Shown: positions 14,583 to 22,850 of the stretch, piece by piece
Position numbering within the stretch: position 1 is the first letter of the stretch
Layout: each line of letters starts with the position of its first letter
Notes under the pieces: model-generated
Databases searched by the model: none
Told to the model about the DNA's origin: nothing
The model's input: the letters and a program-made list of their open reading frames with translations, nothing else
Program-made: the position numbers and the translations under genes
NCBI GenBank assembly: GCA_018220985.1
Contig: JAAOXS010000011.1
Location: 1-33,077, forward strand
Origin: Nanobdellota archaeon
GTDB taxonomy: Archaea; Nanobdellota; Nanobdellia; PEZQ01
Direction: 5' to 3'
DNA length: 33,077 nucleotides

Positions 14583-14981
14583 TTAAAACTTATCAAAATC
14601 TGGAACACGATACTCAACCCAACTAACCTTTTTATTCTTAATAACTTCTTTCAACTTTTTTTCCTGACTTGATAATTGCGACTTACCTGACTTCACTTCC
14701 ACAAACACGACCTCATCAATACTTTTTTTATCAGCGCCCTTGAAAATCAAAAAATCAATTGGCTTCCCAATAAAACGCGCTTCACTTGGACTCCAAGGAA
14801 AATCTGGCAAAAAAGGAGCTATCTGCTCGGAAAACTGGCCTTTTAAAACAGCACGGGAACGCTCTATTGCTTTACTCCTAATCTCTGGAAGTTCACTAAT
14901 CCATTTCTGGTTTTCAAACCACTTACCTACAACGAAACCAACAACTAAAAGCGCGAACAAAACCAGCAATTCAACAAACAT
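14583..14981 (-). CDS. Membrane-anchored Holliday-junction-resolvase-like endonuclease (Endonuc_Holl family)
   Basis: This 132-residue protein has an N-terminal membrane segment (residues ~4-20, LLVLFALLVVGFVVGKW). The family's characteristic block follows: ERSRAVLKGQFSEQIAPFLP, then ARFIGKPIDFLIFKG, VVFVEVKSGKSQLSSQE and VSWVEY. IDF plus VEVK provide the PD-(D/E)xK nuclease acids (Asp, then Glu-x-Lys). This matches the archaeal Pfam family annotated as Holliday-resolvase related (COG4741). Biochemical activity is not established, as far as I know. The membrane anchor is puzzling for a DNA repair enzyme. Its start is 51 bases from the divergent HAD gene. Confidence 0.85.
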   Translation of the reverse strand: MFVELLVLFALLVVGFVVGKWFENQKWISELPEIRSKAIERSRAVLKGQFSEQIAPFLPDFPWSPSEARFIGKPIDFLIFKGADKKSIDEVVFVEVKSGKSQLSSQEKKLKEVIKNKKVSWVEYRVPDFDKF

Positions 14982-15032
14982 AATATATATTAATAAAGCA
15001 AGTTAATATTTAAAAACGCAACTAAAAATAAA

Positions 15033-15821
15033 ATGAAATCAATAGTTTTTGACGTGGACGGATGCATTGTTAGATTGGATAATGGTTTGTACACAGTTCA
15101 AAAAAGTGATTTGTTAAAAGTTTTTGAAAAAGCAGAACAACATGGAATAACATTTCACTTGAACTCAGCTCGAATTTTTGAAAGTTTAAAACTGGTTTAT
15201 AATGATTTGGGTTTGAAAGGAATAATGATAGTTGAAAACGGCGCTTACTCTTACAATCCTAAAACAAAAGAACTGAAAAATAATGGTTGCAAAAAATTTG
15301 ATGTGAACAAATTATTAAATGTTTTAAAATTAGCTAATAAACAAGTAAGCGCGCTTAACTTTGATGACTTGTTCATGCGACCTGAAAAAATAATTAATGA
15401 ATACTCTGGAAAACACTTGTTTTATAATAGTAAACAACAATACTCTCAACTAGTATGCTTTAGAAATGTAGGGCAAACAATTGAATATATGCATGAAGAA
15501 ATAGACCTAATAAAAAATACTGTTAAACAAGCCTTCCCAAATTTTAACGTTGAAATATTCAAAGACATTTGTGCAGTAGGAATACTACCAAAAAATTTAA
15601 GCAAAGCAAACTTCATGAACACTCTGGAAAAACCAATAGCAAGTTTTGGAGATAGCCTTGCTGACGTAAAAATGTTTGAAGTTTCAAACTATTGCGGATG
15701 CCCTGCTAATGCAAAACCAGAAGTTAAACAAAAAGTAAAAGAACTTGATGGCTACATTTGCAAAAAAAATGTGAGCGAAGGCGTAATAGAATTCATAGAA
15801 CACATTATATCAAATACTTAA
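15033..15821 (+). CDS. HAD-superfamily sugar phosphatase/phosphoglycolate phosphatase-like
   Basis: This 262-residue protein has HAD motif I as FDVDGC (6-11) with both catalytic Asp residues. Motif II corresponds to LNSAR (about 43-47; the usual form has T/S-G-R). A type II cap occupies the middle, motif III Lys is in the KNLSKANF segment, and GDSLADVKMF is motif IV. The final NAKPEVKQKVKELDGYICKK stretch is typical of Cof/SPP-type phosphatases. A small phosphorylated metabolite such as 2-phosphoglycolate or a sugar phosphate is the likely substrate. Its last 12 bases overlap the convergent gap gene. Confidence 0.8.
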   Translation: MKSIVFDVDGCIVRLDNGLYTVQKSDLLKVFEKAEQHGITFHLNSARIFESLKLVYNDLGLKGIMIVENGAYSYNPKTKELKNNGCKKFDVNKLLNVLKLANKQVSALNFDDLFMRPEKIINEYSGKHLFYNSKQQYSQLVCFRNVGQTIEYMHEEIDLIKNTVKQAFPNFNVEIFKDICAVGILPKNLSKANFMNTLEKPIASFGDSLADVKMFEVSNYCGCPANAKPEVKQKVKELDGYICKKNVSEGVIEFIEHIISNT

Positions 15822-16835
15822 ACTTTTATCAGTTTTTTTAATACTTTTCCACTTATCAGACTCCAAACCAGTAAGAGCACGAATAGCATCAACGTTTTCC
15901 GGAACAACAATTGACTCTGAGTGAACAGCGTGAATCCAATAAACATTACTGCCAATAACTTTAACAGTCTCGTCCCAAACCACGACTTCAGGCATATCAC
16001 TACGCCACCGTCCCAAATCACGAGCGCGCTCCATAACCTCACCAGTGCTAAGAAAACCATCACTAGCCTTTAACAATTTAACACGAGGCAATTTTTCAAA
16101 AATATTTTTAACTTCATCAGTGGAGGTGGCTTCATTAGTTTCTAAATGAACCATGTGCACATGAGCCAAAGTTGTAGGAACCTTAACTGCTTGCGTGACA
16201 ATATTTAATTCAGGAAGAACAGTCCTAACATCCACGCCATGATGTGAAGGTACGCGCATAACAGGAACAATAGAATTAACAGGACCGTTTTTAGAATTCC
16301 ACGGGTCAACAGCACGGCGGACTAAACTAATATTAACTTGGCGTACGCCAAACTTTTCGTAAATAGGGAAAACCGTGCGCAAAATTGAAGTGGTATTACA
16401 ACTAACCACTCGAGTTCCAACTTGACCAAAATGAGAATCGTAATTAACAAAAGAATTAAAACTTAAATTAGTAATATTATCACTCGCCCCGCCCTGAAAC
16501 AAATACTTAACCTTATTCACTTGGTATAAACGTTTATACTTAACATCAACTCCTTTTGGAGTAGCATCAATAACCACGTCAACCTTACCTGACTTTAATA
16601 AACTAGGCAAATCACCATTAACTTCAATACCTGTTTTGTGAAAATTATTCTTAAAACTTTTAGAAGACACGAAAAAAGGCACGTCTTTCAAAGCGCCTTC
16701 TAACAAATTAGTTTTCAAAATGCTGGAAGGAAAAGCATCAGAAACACCGACCAAACTCATATCTTTCTGCAACTTCACAGCGTGAGCGCAACGCTTACCA
16801 ATAGCGCCAACACCATTAACAACCACTCGCACCAT
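15810..16835 (-). CDS. gap: Archaeal type II glyceraldehyde-3-phosphate dehydrogenase
   Basis: This 341-residue protein is the archaeal, not bacterial, form. The N-terminal Rossmann motif VVVNGVGAIGKRCAHAV carries GxGxIGKR. The catalytic Cys is in VSCNTTS (Cys146), and the catalytic-His region is PTTLAHVHMVHLE (221-233). RRAVDPWNSKNGPVNSIVP is the hallmark archaeal segment. It oxidises glyceraldehyde 3-phosphate with NAD(P)+ and phosphate to 1,3-bisphosphoglycerate. It forms glycolytic company with pgk and tpiA elsewhere in the window. A single AT box centred at about 16861 lies midway between this start and the divergent hydrolase start. The 3' end overlaps the HAD gene by 12 bases. GC is higher than in the AT-rich blocks (row 16021-16080 is 27 of 60). 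Confidence 0.95.
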   Translation of the reverse strand: MVRVVVNGVGAIGKRCAHAVKLQKDMSLVGVSDAFPSSILKTNLLEGALKDVPFFVSSKSFKNNFHKTGIEVNGDLPSLLKSGKVDVVIDATPKGVDVKYKRLYQVNKVKYLFQGGASDNITNLSFNSFVNYDSHFGQVGTRVVSCNTTSILRTVFPIYEKFGVRQVNISLVRRAVDPWNSKNGPVNSIVPVMRVPSHHGVDVRTVLPELNIVTQAVKVPTTLAHVHMVHLETNEATSTDEVKNIFEKLPRVKLLKASDGFLSTGEVMERARDLGRWRSDMPEVVVWDETVKVIGSNVYWIHAVHSESIVVPENVDAIRALTGLESDKWKSIKKTDKSLSI

Positions 16836-16855
16836 AATGTTTAAAACAACTTTTC

Positions 16856-16868
16856 AAAAATATAAAAC
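16856..16868. promoter_or_regulatory. Shared TATA-like element between gap and the SGNH hydrolase gene
   Basis: The 55-base divergent spacer holds AAAAATATAAAAC, which reads GTTTTATATTTTT on the other strand. It is centred about 26 bases from the gap ATG and about 29 from the hydrolase ATG, suitable for leaderless transcription in both directions. A second box (AAATATAATT, near 16877-16886) is too close to the + start to be its TATA box. Confidence 0.4.
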
Positions 16869-16890
16869 TATTCACAAAATATAATTAAAC

Positions 16891-18021
16891 ATGCGCTATA
16901 ATACTAATGATGTGAAAGAATTATTAAAAAAAACAGGACTCATTTTTTTTTCAATAATATTATCTTTCCTAATACTTGAATTAACACTATTTATTGGAGG
17001 ACTTATAATAAACATTAATCAACAAATTGAAAATCAAATAACAGGATACGCCACGCATAAAAATGTTTATACAATTTTATGCTTAGGTGAATCAACAACA
17101 TCACATTTACCAGGAAATTCCTGGCCATCAGAACTTTACAAAATCCTAAAAGAAAAAAACATAACCGAGTTTAGAATAATTAATGCTGGTAAAGTTAGTG
17201 TAACAACTGGAATGATTATATCAGAATTAGATGAGAATATAGAAAAATATAATCCAGATATGGTTATTTCTATGATGGGGATAAATGATAAACTACTTTC
17301 GCAAATAAACCCTGAAAGAAACTTAAATCTAATTTATGATGATAAAAAAAAATTCTATGAACAATTAAAAACGATTAAATTAATTCAATACATAATTCAA
17401 GCATTACAAAACAAATATGTTGATAATTATATATATTTAGATAAGGATTGGGAAACAATTCGAAACATTACAAACCCACAAAATGATCCAAATGTAGCTA
17501 TTCATAGTGCTAGAATAAAAATTGCGAAAAATCAATTTGAAGACGCTGAAGAAATATTACTCCAAGCATGGAAAATAACGCCCGATGACAAAAGATTACC
17601 TTATGAATTAGCATACGTATACGCAATTAACCCTAAAAAAAAATTAATTAGTTTTCTTGAAGATAATGATTTACCCTTTTTACCCGTGAATCTATTAGAA
17701 CAAGACATTTTAGAATACCACTATAATACATTACACAAAAAAATTCAAGAAAAAAATATAATATATTTTGCAATGCAATATCCAACTCTTAACATTCAAG
17801 AAATTAAAAATTATTTCACGTTAGAAGACCAAACAAAAATAATATTCATAAGTAATAAAGAAAATTTTGAAGAATACTTAAAACAAGGAAAATATGACGA
17901 ATTATTTTATGATTCATTTGGGAAAAGCTTTGGCCATGCAACAAAGAAAGGGAACATAATGATTGCTGAAAATGTTGCAAAAATAATACTTGATTATGAC
18001 AAGTTCATAAAATTATTATAA
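16891..18021 (+). CDS. Membrane-anchored SGNH/GDSL hydrolase with TPR-like insert
   Basis: In this 376-residue protein residues ~15-42 form one hydrophobic anchor (GLIFFSIILSFLILELTLFIGG), so the rest is probably outside the cell. SGNH blocks are CLGESTT (64-70, nucleophile Ser68), NAG (98-100, oxyanion Gly), GIND (130-133, oxyanion Asn), and near the C-terminus YDSFGKSFGHATKKGN with catalytic Asp341 and His349. About 200 residues separate block III from the end. They include a TPR-like helical pair (ARIKIAKNQFEDAEEILLQA, then WKITPDDKRLPYELAYVYAI). It may be an esterase or O-acetylesterase acting on cell-surface glycans. The substrate is unknown. The DNA is extremely AT-rich (row 17341-17400 has 9 GC of 60). 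It is followed by nadM after 22 bases. Confidence 0.75.
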   Translation: MRYNTNDVKELLKKTGLIFFSIILSFLILELTLFIGGLIININQQIENQITGYATHKNVYTILCLGESTTSHLPGNSWPSELYKILKEKNITEFRIINAGKVSVTTGMIISELDENIEKYNPDMVISMMGINDKLLSQINPERNLNLIYDDKKKFYEQLKTIKLIQYIIQALQNKYVDNYIYLDKDWETIRNITNPQNDPNVAIHSARIKIAKNQFEDAEEILLQAWKITPDDKRLPYELAYVYAINPKKKLISFLEDNDLPFLPVNLLEQDILEYHYNTLHKKIQEKNIIYFAMQYPTLNIQEIKNYFTLEDQTKIIFISNKENFEEYLKQGKYDELFYDSFGKSFGHATKKGNIMIAENVAKIILDYDKFIKLL

Positions 18022-18043
18022 ACGAAAAGTAATATTTTATAAT

Positions 18044-18532
18044 ATGAATGTGGGATTGTTCATCGGACGATTTCAACCCTTTCACAAAGGTCACGCCAGC
18101 GTAATTGAATACGCTTTAAAACAATGTGATAAACTAATAATTCTAATCGGCTCGCCAAAACAATACGGTAAAGAATACAACCCATTCACGTTAGACCAGA
18201 GAAAGAAAATGATAAAACTCGCACTGCCAAAAAAAGTTTTAGAAAAATGCGAGATAACAGAAGTAATTGATTATGGAAATAATAAGAAATGGGTTAACGC
18301 AGTTGAAAAAAACAAGTTTAACACAGTATTCACCAACAACCCTCACGTTGAAAAATGCTTGAAAAAACACGAAATAAGAAACATACCAATAACAGTTCAT
18401 TGCAATGCAACAGAAGTGAGAAGAAAAATGTACTTAGACCAGAACTGGAAAGAATGCGTACCAACCAAAGTGATGGAATACTTAGAAAAAATAAACGCGC
18501 AAAAAACAATGAAAAAAATAATCAACAACTAA
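18044..18532 (+). CDS. nadM: Nicotinamide-nucleotide adenylyltransferase (archaeal NadM type)
   Basis: In this 162-residue protein GRFQPFHKGH (8-17) is the nucleotidyltransferase HxGH signature in its NadM form. LIILIGSPKQYGKEYNPFT matches the IGSAQ...NPFT segment of archaeal NMN adenylyltransferases. NATEVRRKM replaces SGTEIRRRM (ISTxxxR motif), and the terminal VPTKVMEYL matches the family. It makes NAD+ from NMN and ATP. The short upstream spacer contains AATATTTTATAATATG. It is followed by a ten-T run that probably ends the transcript before the hydrogenase operon. An NAD-supplying gene next to an NAD(P)H-linked hydrogenase is suggestive but may be coincidental. Confidence 0.88.
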   Translation: MNVGLFIGRFQPFHKGHASVIEYALKQCDKLIILIGSPKQYGKEYNPFTLDQRKKMIKLALPKKVLEKCEITEVIDYGNNKKWVNAVEKNKFNTVFTNNPHVEKCLKKHEIRNIPITVHCNATEVRRKMYLDQNWKECVPTKVMEYLEKINAQKTMKKIINN

Positions 18533-18542
18533 TTTTTTTTTT
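18533..18542 (+). terminator. Oligo-T terminator after nadM
   Basis: An uninterrupted run of ten T residues immediately follows the nadM stop codon. Archaeal RNA polymerase typically terminates at such oligo-U tracts without a hairpin. It separates nadM from the hydrogenase operon. Confidence 0.55.
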
Positions 18543-18549
18543 AGATAAC

Positions 18550-18562
18550 TTATTTAATAAAC
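18550..18562 (+). promoter_or_regulatory. TATA-like box of the hydrogenase operon
   Basis: TTATTTAATAAAC is centred about 28 bases before the ATG at 18584, with no Shine-Dalgarno site in between. It is the only candidate promoter between the nadM terminator and hydB. Confidence 0.4.
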
Positions 18563-18583
18563 AATTCTCTTAAAAAACATAGT

Positions 18584-19522
18584 ATGGAGAGGACAATATC
18601 AATACTTGATTTTAACAAATTATTACAACGCTTAAGCGAAAAAATAAGAGTGATTGTTCCAGTAAAAACAGAACACGGACACTACTACCAAGAATACGAC
18701 GGCGAATACAATTTTAATTTCATTCAAACACTGAACACGCCGAAAGACTGGCTAATGCCAAAAAAAGAATTATTATTCAAATACGAAAACAAAAAACCGA
18801 AAACAAAATATGAAACACAAAGAACAATAATCTTCGGAATAAAACCCTGCGATTTACACGCAATACAAATACTTGACAAAATACTAAAAAAAGACGTGTA
18901 CTACCAAAAAAAACGAGAGAACACAATACTAATTGGTTTGGACTGCGTGAAAGGAGATGAACACTGCTTCTGCACCAGCGTTGGAACGCACGTGCCAACA
19001 AACTATGACGCGTTCATGAAACGAATAAACGAAGGCTACCACTTCAAAAAAGGCTCGAATAAAGTAAACCAAATACTTAACTACAGTTTATTCAAGAACA
19101 CGAGCAAAAAACTAACACCCACAATCCCAATTAAAACGAAAAAATGGCAAATAAAAAACGTCACAAAAAAAATGAATGAAAAATTTAACGATAAGATTTG
19201 GAGCGAACTCGCAAAAGAATGCGTTGAATGCGGCAAGTGCACAGCGATATGCCCAACATGCTACTGTTTCAAAATAGTTGAAAACGAAATAGGAAGATGG
19301 CGAGAATGGGACTCATGCCAATTCACACAATTCACTCGCATTGCTGGAAACCACGTTTTCAGAAAAGACCTAACATCAAGAGTGAGACACAGATTCTACC
19401 ACAAATTCCACTACGCAAGAGGCGATGAAGGACTAATAGAATGCGTAGGATGCGGCAGGTGTTCAAGAACTTGCCCAGCCAACATTCACATGCTAAAAGT
19501 GATGAAAGAGGTAACAAAATGA
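18584..19522 (+). CDS. hydB: Sulfhydrogenase-type [NiFe] hydrogenase, beta subunit (iron-sulfur)
   Basis: This 312-residue electron-transfer subunit opens the hydBGDA operon. IFGIKPCDLHAIQILD (83-98) and LDCVKGDEHCFC (119-130) form the family's conserved N-terminal Cys region. Two ferredoxin-type [4Fe-4S] motifs follow: C213-x2-C216-x2-C219-x3-C223-P and C287-x2-C290-x2-C293-x3-C297-P. It is homologous to the Pyrococcus sulfhydrogenase beta subunit and carries electrons between the flavin subunit and the catalytic dimer. The GC content is far higher than in surrounding blocks (row 19201-19260 has 31 of 60). The stop codon overlaps the hydG start in ATGA, indicating translational coupling. Confidence 0.9.
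   Translation: MERTISILDFNKLLQRLSEKIRVIVPVKTEHGHYYQEYDGEYNFNFIQTLNTPKDWLMPKKELLFKYENKKPKTKYETQRTIIFGIKPCDLHAIQILDKILKKDVYYQKKRENTILIGLDCVKGDEHCFCTSVGTHVPTNYDAFMKRINEGYHFKKGSNKVNQILNYSLFKNTSKKLTPTIPIKTKKWQIKNVTKKMNEKFNDKIWSELAKECVECGKCTAICPTCYCFKIVENEIGRWREWDSCQFTQFTRIAGNHVFRKDLTSRVRHRFYHKFHYARGDEGLIECVGCGRCSRTCPANIHMLKVMKEVTK
19508..19512 (+). promoter_or_regulatory. Shine-Dalgarno site fixing the hydG start
   Basis: GAGGT lies 6 bases before the ATG at 19519, inside the end of hydB. It supports that ATG over an in-frame upstream ATG at 19441 inside hydB. Confidence 0.6.
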
Positions 19523-20286
19523 AAAACGAGTACGCACCAAGAATGCACAAAATCAAAAAAATAATAAACGAAACACCAACAGTTAAAAGTTTTATAATAA
19601 GCAAACCATTCAAAAAATTCACGCCAGGACAATTCGTACAAGTAACAGTTCCAGGAAGCGGAGAAATCACATTAGGAATAACCAGTCCACCAAAAGCAAG
19701 CACACTAAAAATAACAGTTAACAAAGTAGGAAACGTCACGAAAAAAATGCACGAACTACTAGTAGGCGACTTAATCGGGATAAGAGGACCTTACGGAAAC
19801 GGATGGCCAAAACTCAATGATAAAAAAATAATAATGATAGCTGGGGGCGTTGGAATCGTACCATTAAAACCACTAATACACGAATTAAAAGGTGAAGTGG
19901 AATTATACTACGGCGCGAAAACACGAGAAGACTTGCTATTTTACGATGAATTAAAAAAAATAGTGAAAAAAACAGAATTCACAGTTGACGAAAAAACTGG
20001 AAACTCCAATTGTAATGTTGGCGTAGTAACTGAAATATGTAAAAACGTGAATTGTGAAAACAGCGTTGCACTCGTGTGCGGACCACCAGTAATGATGAAA
20101 TTTGTTGTTAAAACATTAAAACAGCAAGGATTCAAAAATGAACAAATATACTTATCACTTGAAAGACTAATGCAGTGCGGGATAGGAATGTGCGAACACT
20201 GCAGAGTCGGAAAAAAACTTGTATGCCAAGACGGACCCGTTTTCAGATATGATGAAATAAAAAACTTTTACGAGGTGGAAACTTGA
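19519..20286 (+). CDS. hydG: Sulfhydrogenase-type hydrogenase, gamma subunit (FAD/NAD(P)-binding)
   Basis: This 255-residue ferredoxin-reductase-like subunit has an FAD domain (FTPGQFVQVTVPG, then LGITSPPK and RGPYGNGWP). A nucleotide-binding domain follows, with IAGGVGIVPLKPL (GGxGxxP) and CGPPVMMKF. The C-terminal [2Fe-2S] site has the spacing CGIGMC-EHC-x7-C and continues QDGPVF, as in PyrK and HydG proteins. It exchanges electrons with NAD(P)H. The ATG at 19519 overlaps the hydB stop and has a GAGGT site. An in-frame extension back to 19441 lies within hydB and is rejected. Its own stop overlaps the TTG start of hydD. Confidence 0.9.
   Translation: MKNEYAPRMHKIKKIINETPTVKSFIISKPFKKFTPGQFVQVTVPGSGEITLGITSPPKASTLKITVNKVGNVTKKMHELLVGDLIGIRGPYGNGWPKLNDKKIIMIAGGVGIVPLKPLIHELKGEVELYYGAKTREDLLFYDELKKIVKKTEFTVDEKTGNSNCNVGVVTEICKNVNCENSVALVCGPPVMMKFVVKTLKQQGFKNEQIYLSLERLMQCGIGMCEHCRVGKKLVCQDGPVFRYDEIKNFYEVET
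20272..20278 (+). promoter_or_regulatory. Strong Shine-Dalgarno site deciding a TTG start for hydD
   Basis: GAGGTGG is the best Shine-Dalgarno match in the window. It ends 4 bases before TTG at 20283, which itself overlaps the hydG TGA. The next in-frame ATG lies within the conserved Cys region, so TTG is the start. Confidence 0.65.
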
Positions 20287-21014
20287 AAAAACTAAAAGCA
20301 GGACTGTACAGTTTCACAGCTTGCCAGGGATGCCAATTAAACATGCTTAACGCGGAAAAAAAAATAGCATGGCTCGCGGAAAGAATAGAATTCACAAGAT
20401 TTCCATGGATACTTGAAAAAAACAGTGAAGGGCCATTTGACGTGGTCTTCGTTGAAGGTGCGATAACCACAAAAGAACATGTTAAAACATTAAAAGCGGT
20501 TAGGGAAAAAACGAAAACGTTAGTGGTAATAGGTTCTTGCGCGGCAATAGGTGGCGTTCCAGCAATTAAAAACTTATCAAACAAAAATCATCATAAAATA
20601 GTTTATGGCGAAAAACAGACTGGTGAAAAAACTCTTAACAAAGTGCACGCAGTAAAAGAATTTGTGAAAGTTGACTACACACTAAACGGATGTCCAATAC
20701 CCATACACGAATTCTTAGAATTCGTAGACGTTATTAGTCAAGGAATGGAATTCAGACAAAAAGATTACCCTGTATGCTACGAATGTATACTCAACAACAA
20801 TCATTGCTTACTATTTCAAGAAATACCTTGTGCAGGGCCAATAACTCGTGCAGGATGTAATTCGATTTGCGTGAATAATGGAGACCATTGCGATGCGTGT
20901 AGAGGAACATTTTCAACAGCGGACGTGAAAAAATACTTGAAACTGATGAACAATTTAGGATTTAAAAAACGAGAAGTGGAAGACTTACTAAGTTTTTATG
21001 GGGGAATAAAATGA
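20283..21014 (+). CDS. hydD: [NiFe] hydrogenase small subunit (delta)
   Basis: In this 243-residue protein SFTACQGCQLN (C14, C17), GSCAAIGG and NGCPIP supply the four ligands of the proximal [4Fe-4S] cluster, as in group 3 small subunits. A Cys-rich second half (PVCYEC, NNHCLLFQEIPC, AGCNSIC, DHCDACRG) can hold medial and distal clusters. FDVVFVEGAITT is the conserved core strand. There is no twin-arginine signal, so the enzyme is cytoplasmic. Translation starts at TTG, with the strong GAGGTGG site just upstream. The stop overlaps the hydA ATG in ATGA. Confidence 0.92.
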   Translation: MKKLKAGLYSFTACQGCQLNMLNAEKKIAWLAERIEFTRFPWILEKNSEGPFDVVFVEGAITTKEHVKTLKAVREKTKTLVVIGSCAAIGGVPAIKNLSNKNHHKIVYGEKQTGEKTLNKVHAVKEFVKVDYTLNGCPIPIHEFLEFVDVISQGMEFRQKDYPVCYECILNNNHCLLFQEIPCAGPITRAGCNSICVNNGDHCDACRGTFSTADVKKYLKLMNNLGFKKREVEDLLSFYGGIK

Positions 21015-22282
21015 CGGTGTACAAACTTGACCATGTGACAAAAATAGAAGGTCATGCAAGATTAAACGTGAAAATAGAAGATGGAATTGTGAAAAAAGTT
21101 GAATTAAACGTTTTTGAAGGCTCACGGTACTTTGAAAGTCTTGTTTTAAACAGGCATTATGAAGAAATTAGCGAACTAACCGCGAGAATTTGCGGAATAT
21201 GCTCTCCAGCGCATAGAATTGCAGCGTTAATAGCAATAGAAGATGCGATAAACGTGAAACCATCAGAGCAAACAACAATATTAAGAGAACTATTAGTTAA
21301 CGGTGCGCACATGGAAAGCCATGGATTACACGCATTATTAGTATCCTTAGTAGATTACTTGGGGTTCAAAGACCCTTTTGAAATGATGCGAAAAAAACCA
21401 GAACTCGTAAAAGACGCTCTTGAAATAAAACGCGTAGGAAACTTAATGGTAAAAATTGTTGGGGGTAGGGCGATACAACCAATTACTCCAAAAGTTAACG
21501 GATTCAAAAAACTACCATCTAAAGATGAGTTGAACAATTTGCTTAAAGAACTAAAAAACGTACGACCACTCGTACTAAAATTTTTGCAAATATTCTCACA
21601 ACTACAATACCCAAATTTTTGGAGAGAATGCAACCACTACTGCACAACATCACCCACTTATTCTATGATTAGGGGCAGACCTGACAGTTTTCGAGGTCAT
21701 AGTTTTCCAGTTCAAGAATTTCAAAAACACGTTAAAGAAATAGTTATACCCTACTCGACTGCGAAATTCTCACGAATTCAGGGGGAAACTTATATGGTGG
21801 GTGCGTTGCCAAGATTGAATGTTAACAGTCATAAACTAACTCCTGAAGCAAAAGAATGGTTGTTTAAAACACCTTCTTTCAACACGTTTCACAATGATTT
21901 CGCGCAAGTAATAGAACTCATTCACTTGGTTGATAATTCAATTAATGTTTTAGAAGGATTTGAAGTAAAAAAAGAAAACACGAATTTCACGTTTAAACCA
22001 GGAGTGGGATTCTCTTCAACTGAAGCTCCGAGAGGAACGCTTTACCATAATTATGAATTCAATAAAGAGGGTAGAGTTGTGAAAGCGGACATATTGACTC
22101 CAACAGCTCAAAACTTGCCGAACTTGGAAAATGATATTAAAGAATATTTATCACAACTAATCAGCAAAGGTGAGAAAGAAATTCTTTGGGGTTGTGAAAG
22201 AATGATACGCGCGTATGACCCTTGCATAAGTTGTTCTACACACTTCCTAAAACTTAAAATAAATAATAAAACTGTTTCTTAG
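21011..22282 (+). CDS. hydA: [NiFe] hydrogenase large subunit (alpha), group 3b-like
   Basis: In this 423-residue protein the nickel-iron ligands are RICGICSPAHR (C61, C64) near the N-terminus and DPCISCSTH (C405, C408) near the C-terminus. Operon order B-G-D-A and subunit sizes match the bidirectional NAD(P)-linked sulfhydrogenases of Thermococcales (group 3b). Members oxidise NAD(P)H to release H2, or the reverse, and some reduce polysulfide. Twelve residues follow His411 (FLKLKINNKTVS). In this family a short tail is cut by a maturation protease after nickel insertion, and a candidate protease gene is at 26192-26515. The alkA gene starts 4 bases after the stop. Confidence 0.94.
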   Translation: MTVYKLDHVTKIEGHARLNVKIEDGIVKKVELNVFEGSRYFESLVLNRHYEEISELTARICGICSPAHRIAALIAIEDAINVKPSEQTTILRELLVNGAHMESHGLHALLVSLVDYLGFKDPFEMMRKKPELVKDALEIKRVGNLMVKIVGGRAIQPITPKVNGFKKLPSKDELNNLLKELKNVRPLVLKFLQIFSQLQYPNFWRECNHYCTTSPTYSMIRGRPDSFRGHSFPVQEFQKHVKEIVIPYSTAKFSRIQGETYMVGALPRLNVNSHKLTPEAKEWLFKTPSFNTFHNDFAQVIELIHLVDNSINVLEGFEVKKENTNFTFKPGVGFSSTEAPRGTLYHNYEFNKEGRVVKADILTPTAQNLPNLENDIKEYLSQLISKGEKEILWGCERMIRAYDPCISCSTHFLKLKINNKTVS

Positions 22283-22286
22283 AATA

Positions 22287-22850
22287 ATGTTTGAAAAAGA
22301 AATTGAAGAATTGAAAAAGGATGAGAAATTAAGAGAAGTAATTGACAAAGTTGGAGAAATAAATTTTGAATGGAGTGAAACAAACCATTTCAAAAACCTT
22401 GTTCAAAGCATAGTATACCAACAACTCGCTGGTAAAGCTGCGAAATCAATATGGAAAAGAGTTAAGGAAAGAACAGAAATCACACCAGAACAAATACTGA
22501 AAAATGATTTAACAGGAACAGGATTAAGCCAGAGAAAAATAAGTTACATGAAAGACTTAGCATCAAAATTTGAAACATTCGGAGACTTTTCTAAAATGGG
22601 TGATGAAGAAGTAATAAACGAACTAACACGCGTTAAAGGAATTGGAAAATGGACTGCTGAAATGTTTTTAATGTTCTCCCTTAAACGATTGAACATTTTC
22701 TCAAAGGGGGATTACGGACTTAGAAAAGCAATACAAAAATTGCACAACCTGCCCGCGATGCCTAAAGAAAAAGAAATAGATAAGTACGCAAAAAATTGGG
22801 CGCCATACAAGACAATTGCGAGCTTATATTTGTGGAGATGGTTAGACTAA
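22287..22850 (+). CDS. alkA: DNA-3-methyladenine glycosylase II (AlkA-like, HhH-GPD)
   Basis: This 187-residue protein has a helix-hairpin-helix, VKGIGKWTAEMFLMF (116-130), followed by FSKGDYGLRKA with catalytic Asp142. IVYQQLAGKAAKSIWKR (42-58) is the conserved N-terminal helix pair. WAPYKTIASLYLWRW closes the domain, as in AlkA/MAG enzymes. It removes alkylated bases such as 3-methyladenine from DNA. Compared with E. coli AlkA it lacks the N-terminal domain, as in other short archaeal and yeast-type enzymes. It starts 4 bases after hydA on the same strand and could be read through from the hydrogenase operon. Its stop overlaps the convergent orphan gene by 4 bases. Confidence 0.9.
   Translation: MFEKEIEELKKDEKLREVIDKVGEINFEWSETNHFKNLVQSIVYQQLAGKAAKSIWKRVKERTEITPEQILKNDLTGTGLSQRKISYMKDLASKFETFGDFSKMGDEEVINELTRVKGIGKWTAEMFLMFSLKRLNIFSKGDYGLRKAIQKLHNLPAMPKEKEIDKYAKNWAPYKTIASLYLWRWLD

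Noticed and set aside
18355-18573. 72-codon frame over the end of nadM
   Set aside because: It overlaps the conserved NATEVRRKM region of nadM in another frame and has a Lys/Asn-rich, featureless product.
19441-19518. In-frame upstream extension of hydG starting at 19441
   Set aside because: It lies inside the conserved last iron-sulfur motif of hydB, and the ATG at 19519 has a GAGGT site and couples with the hydB stop.
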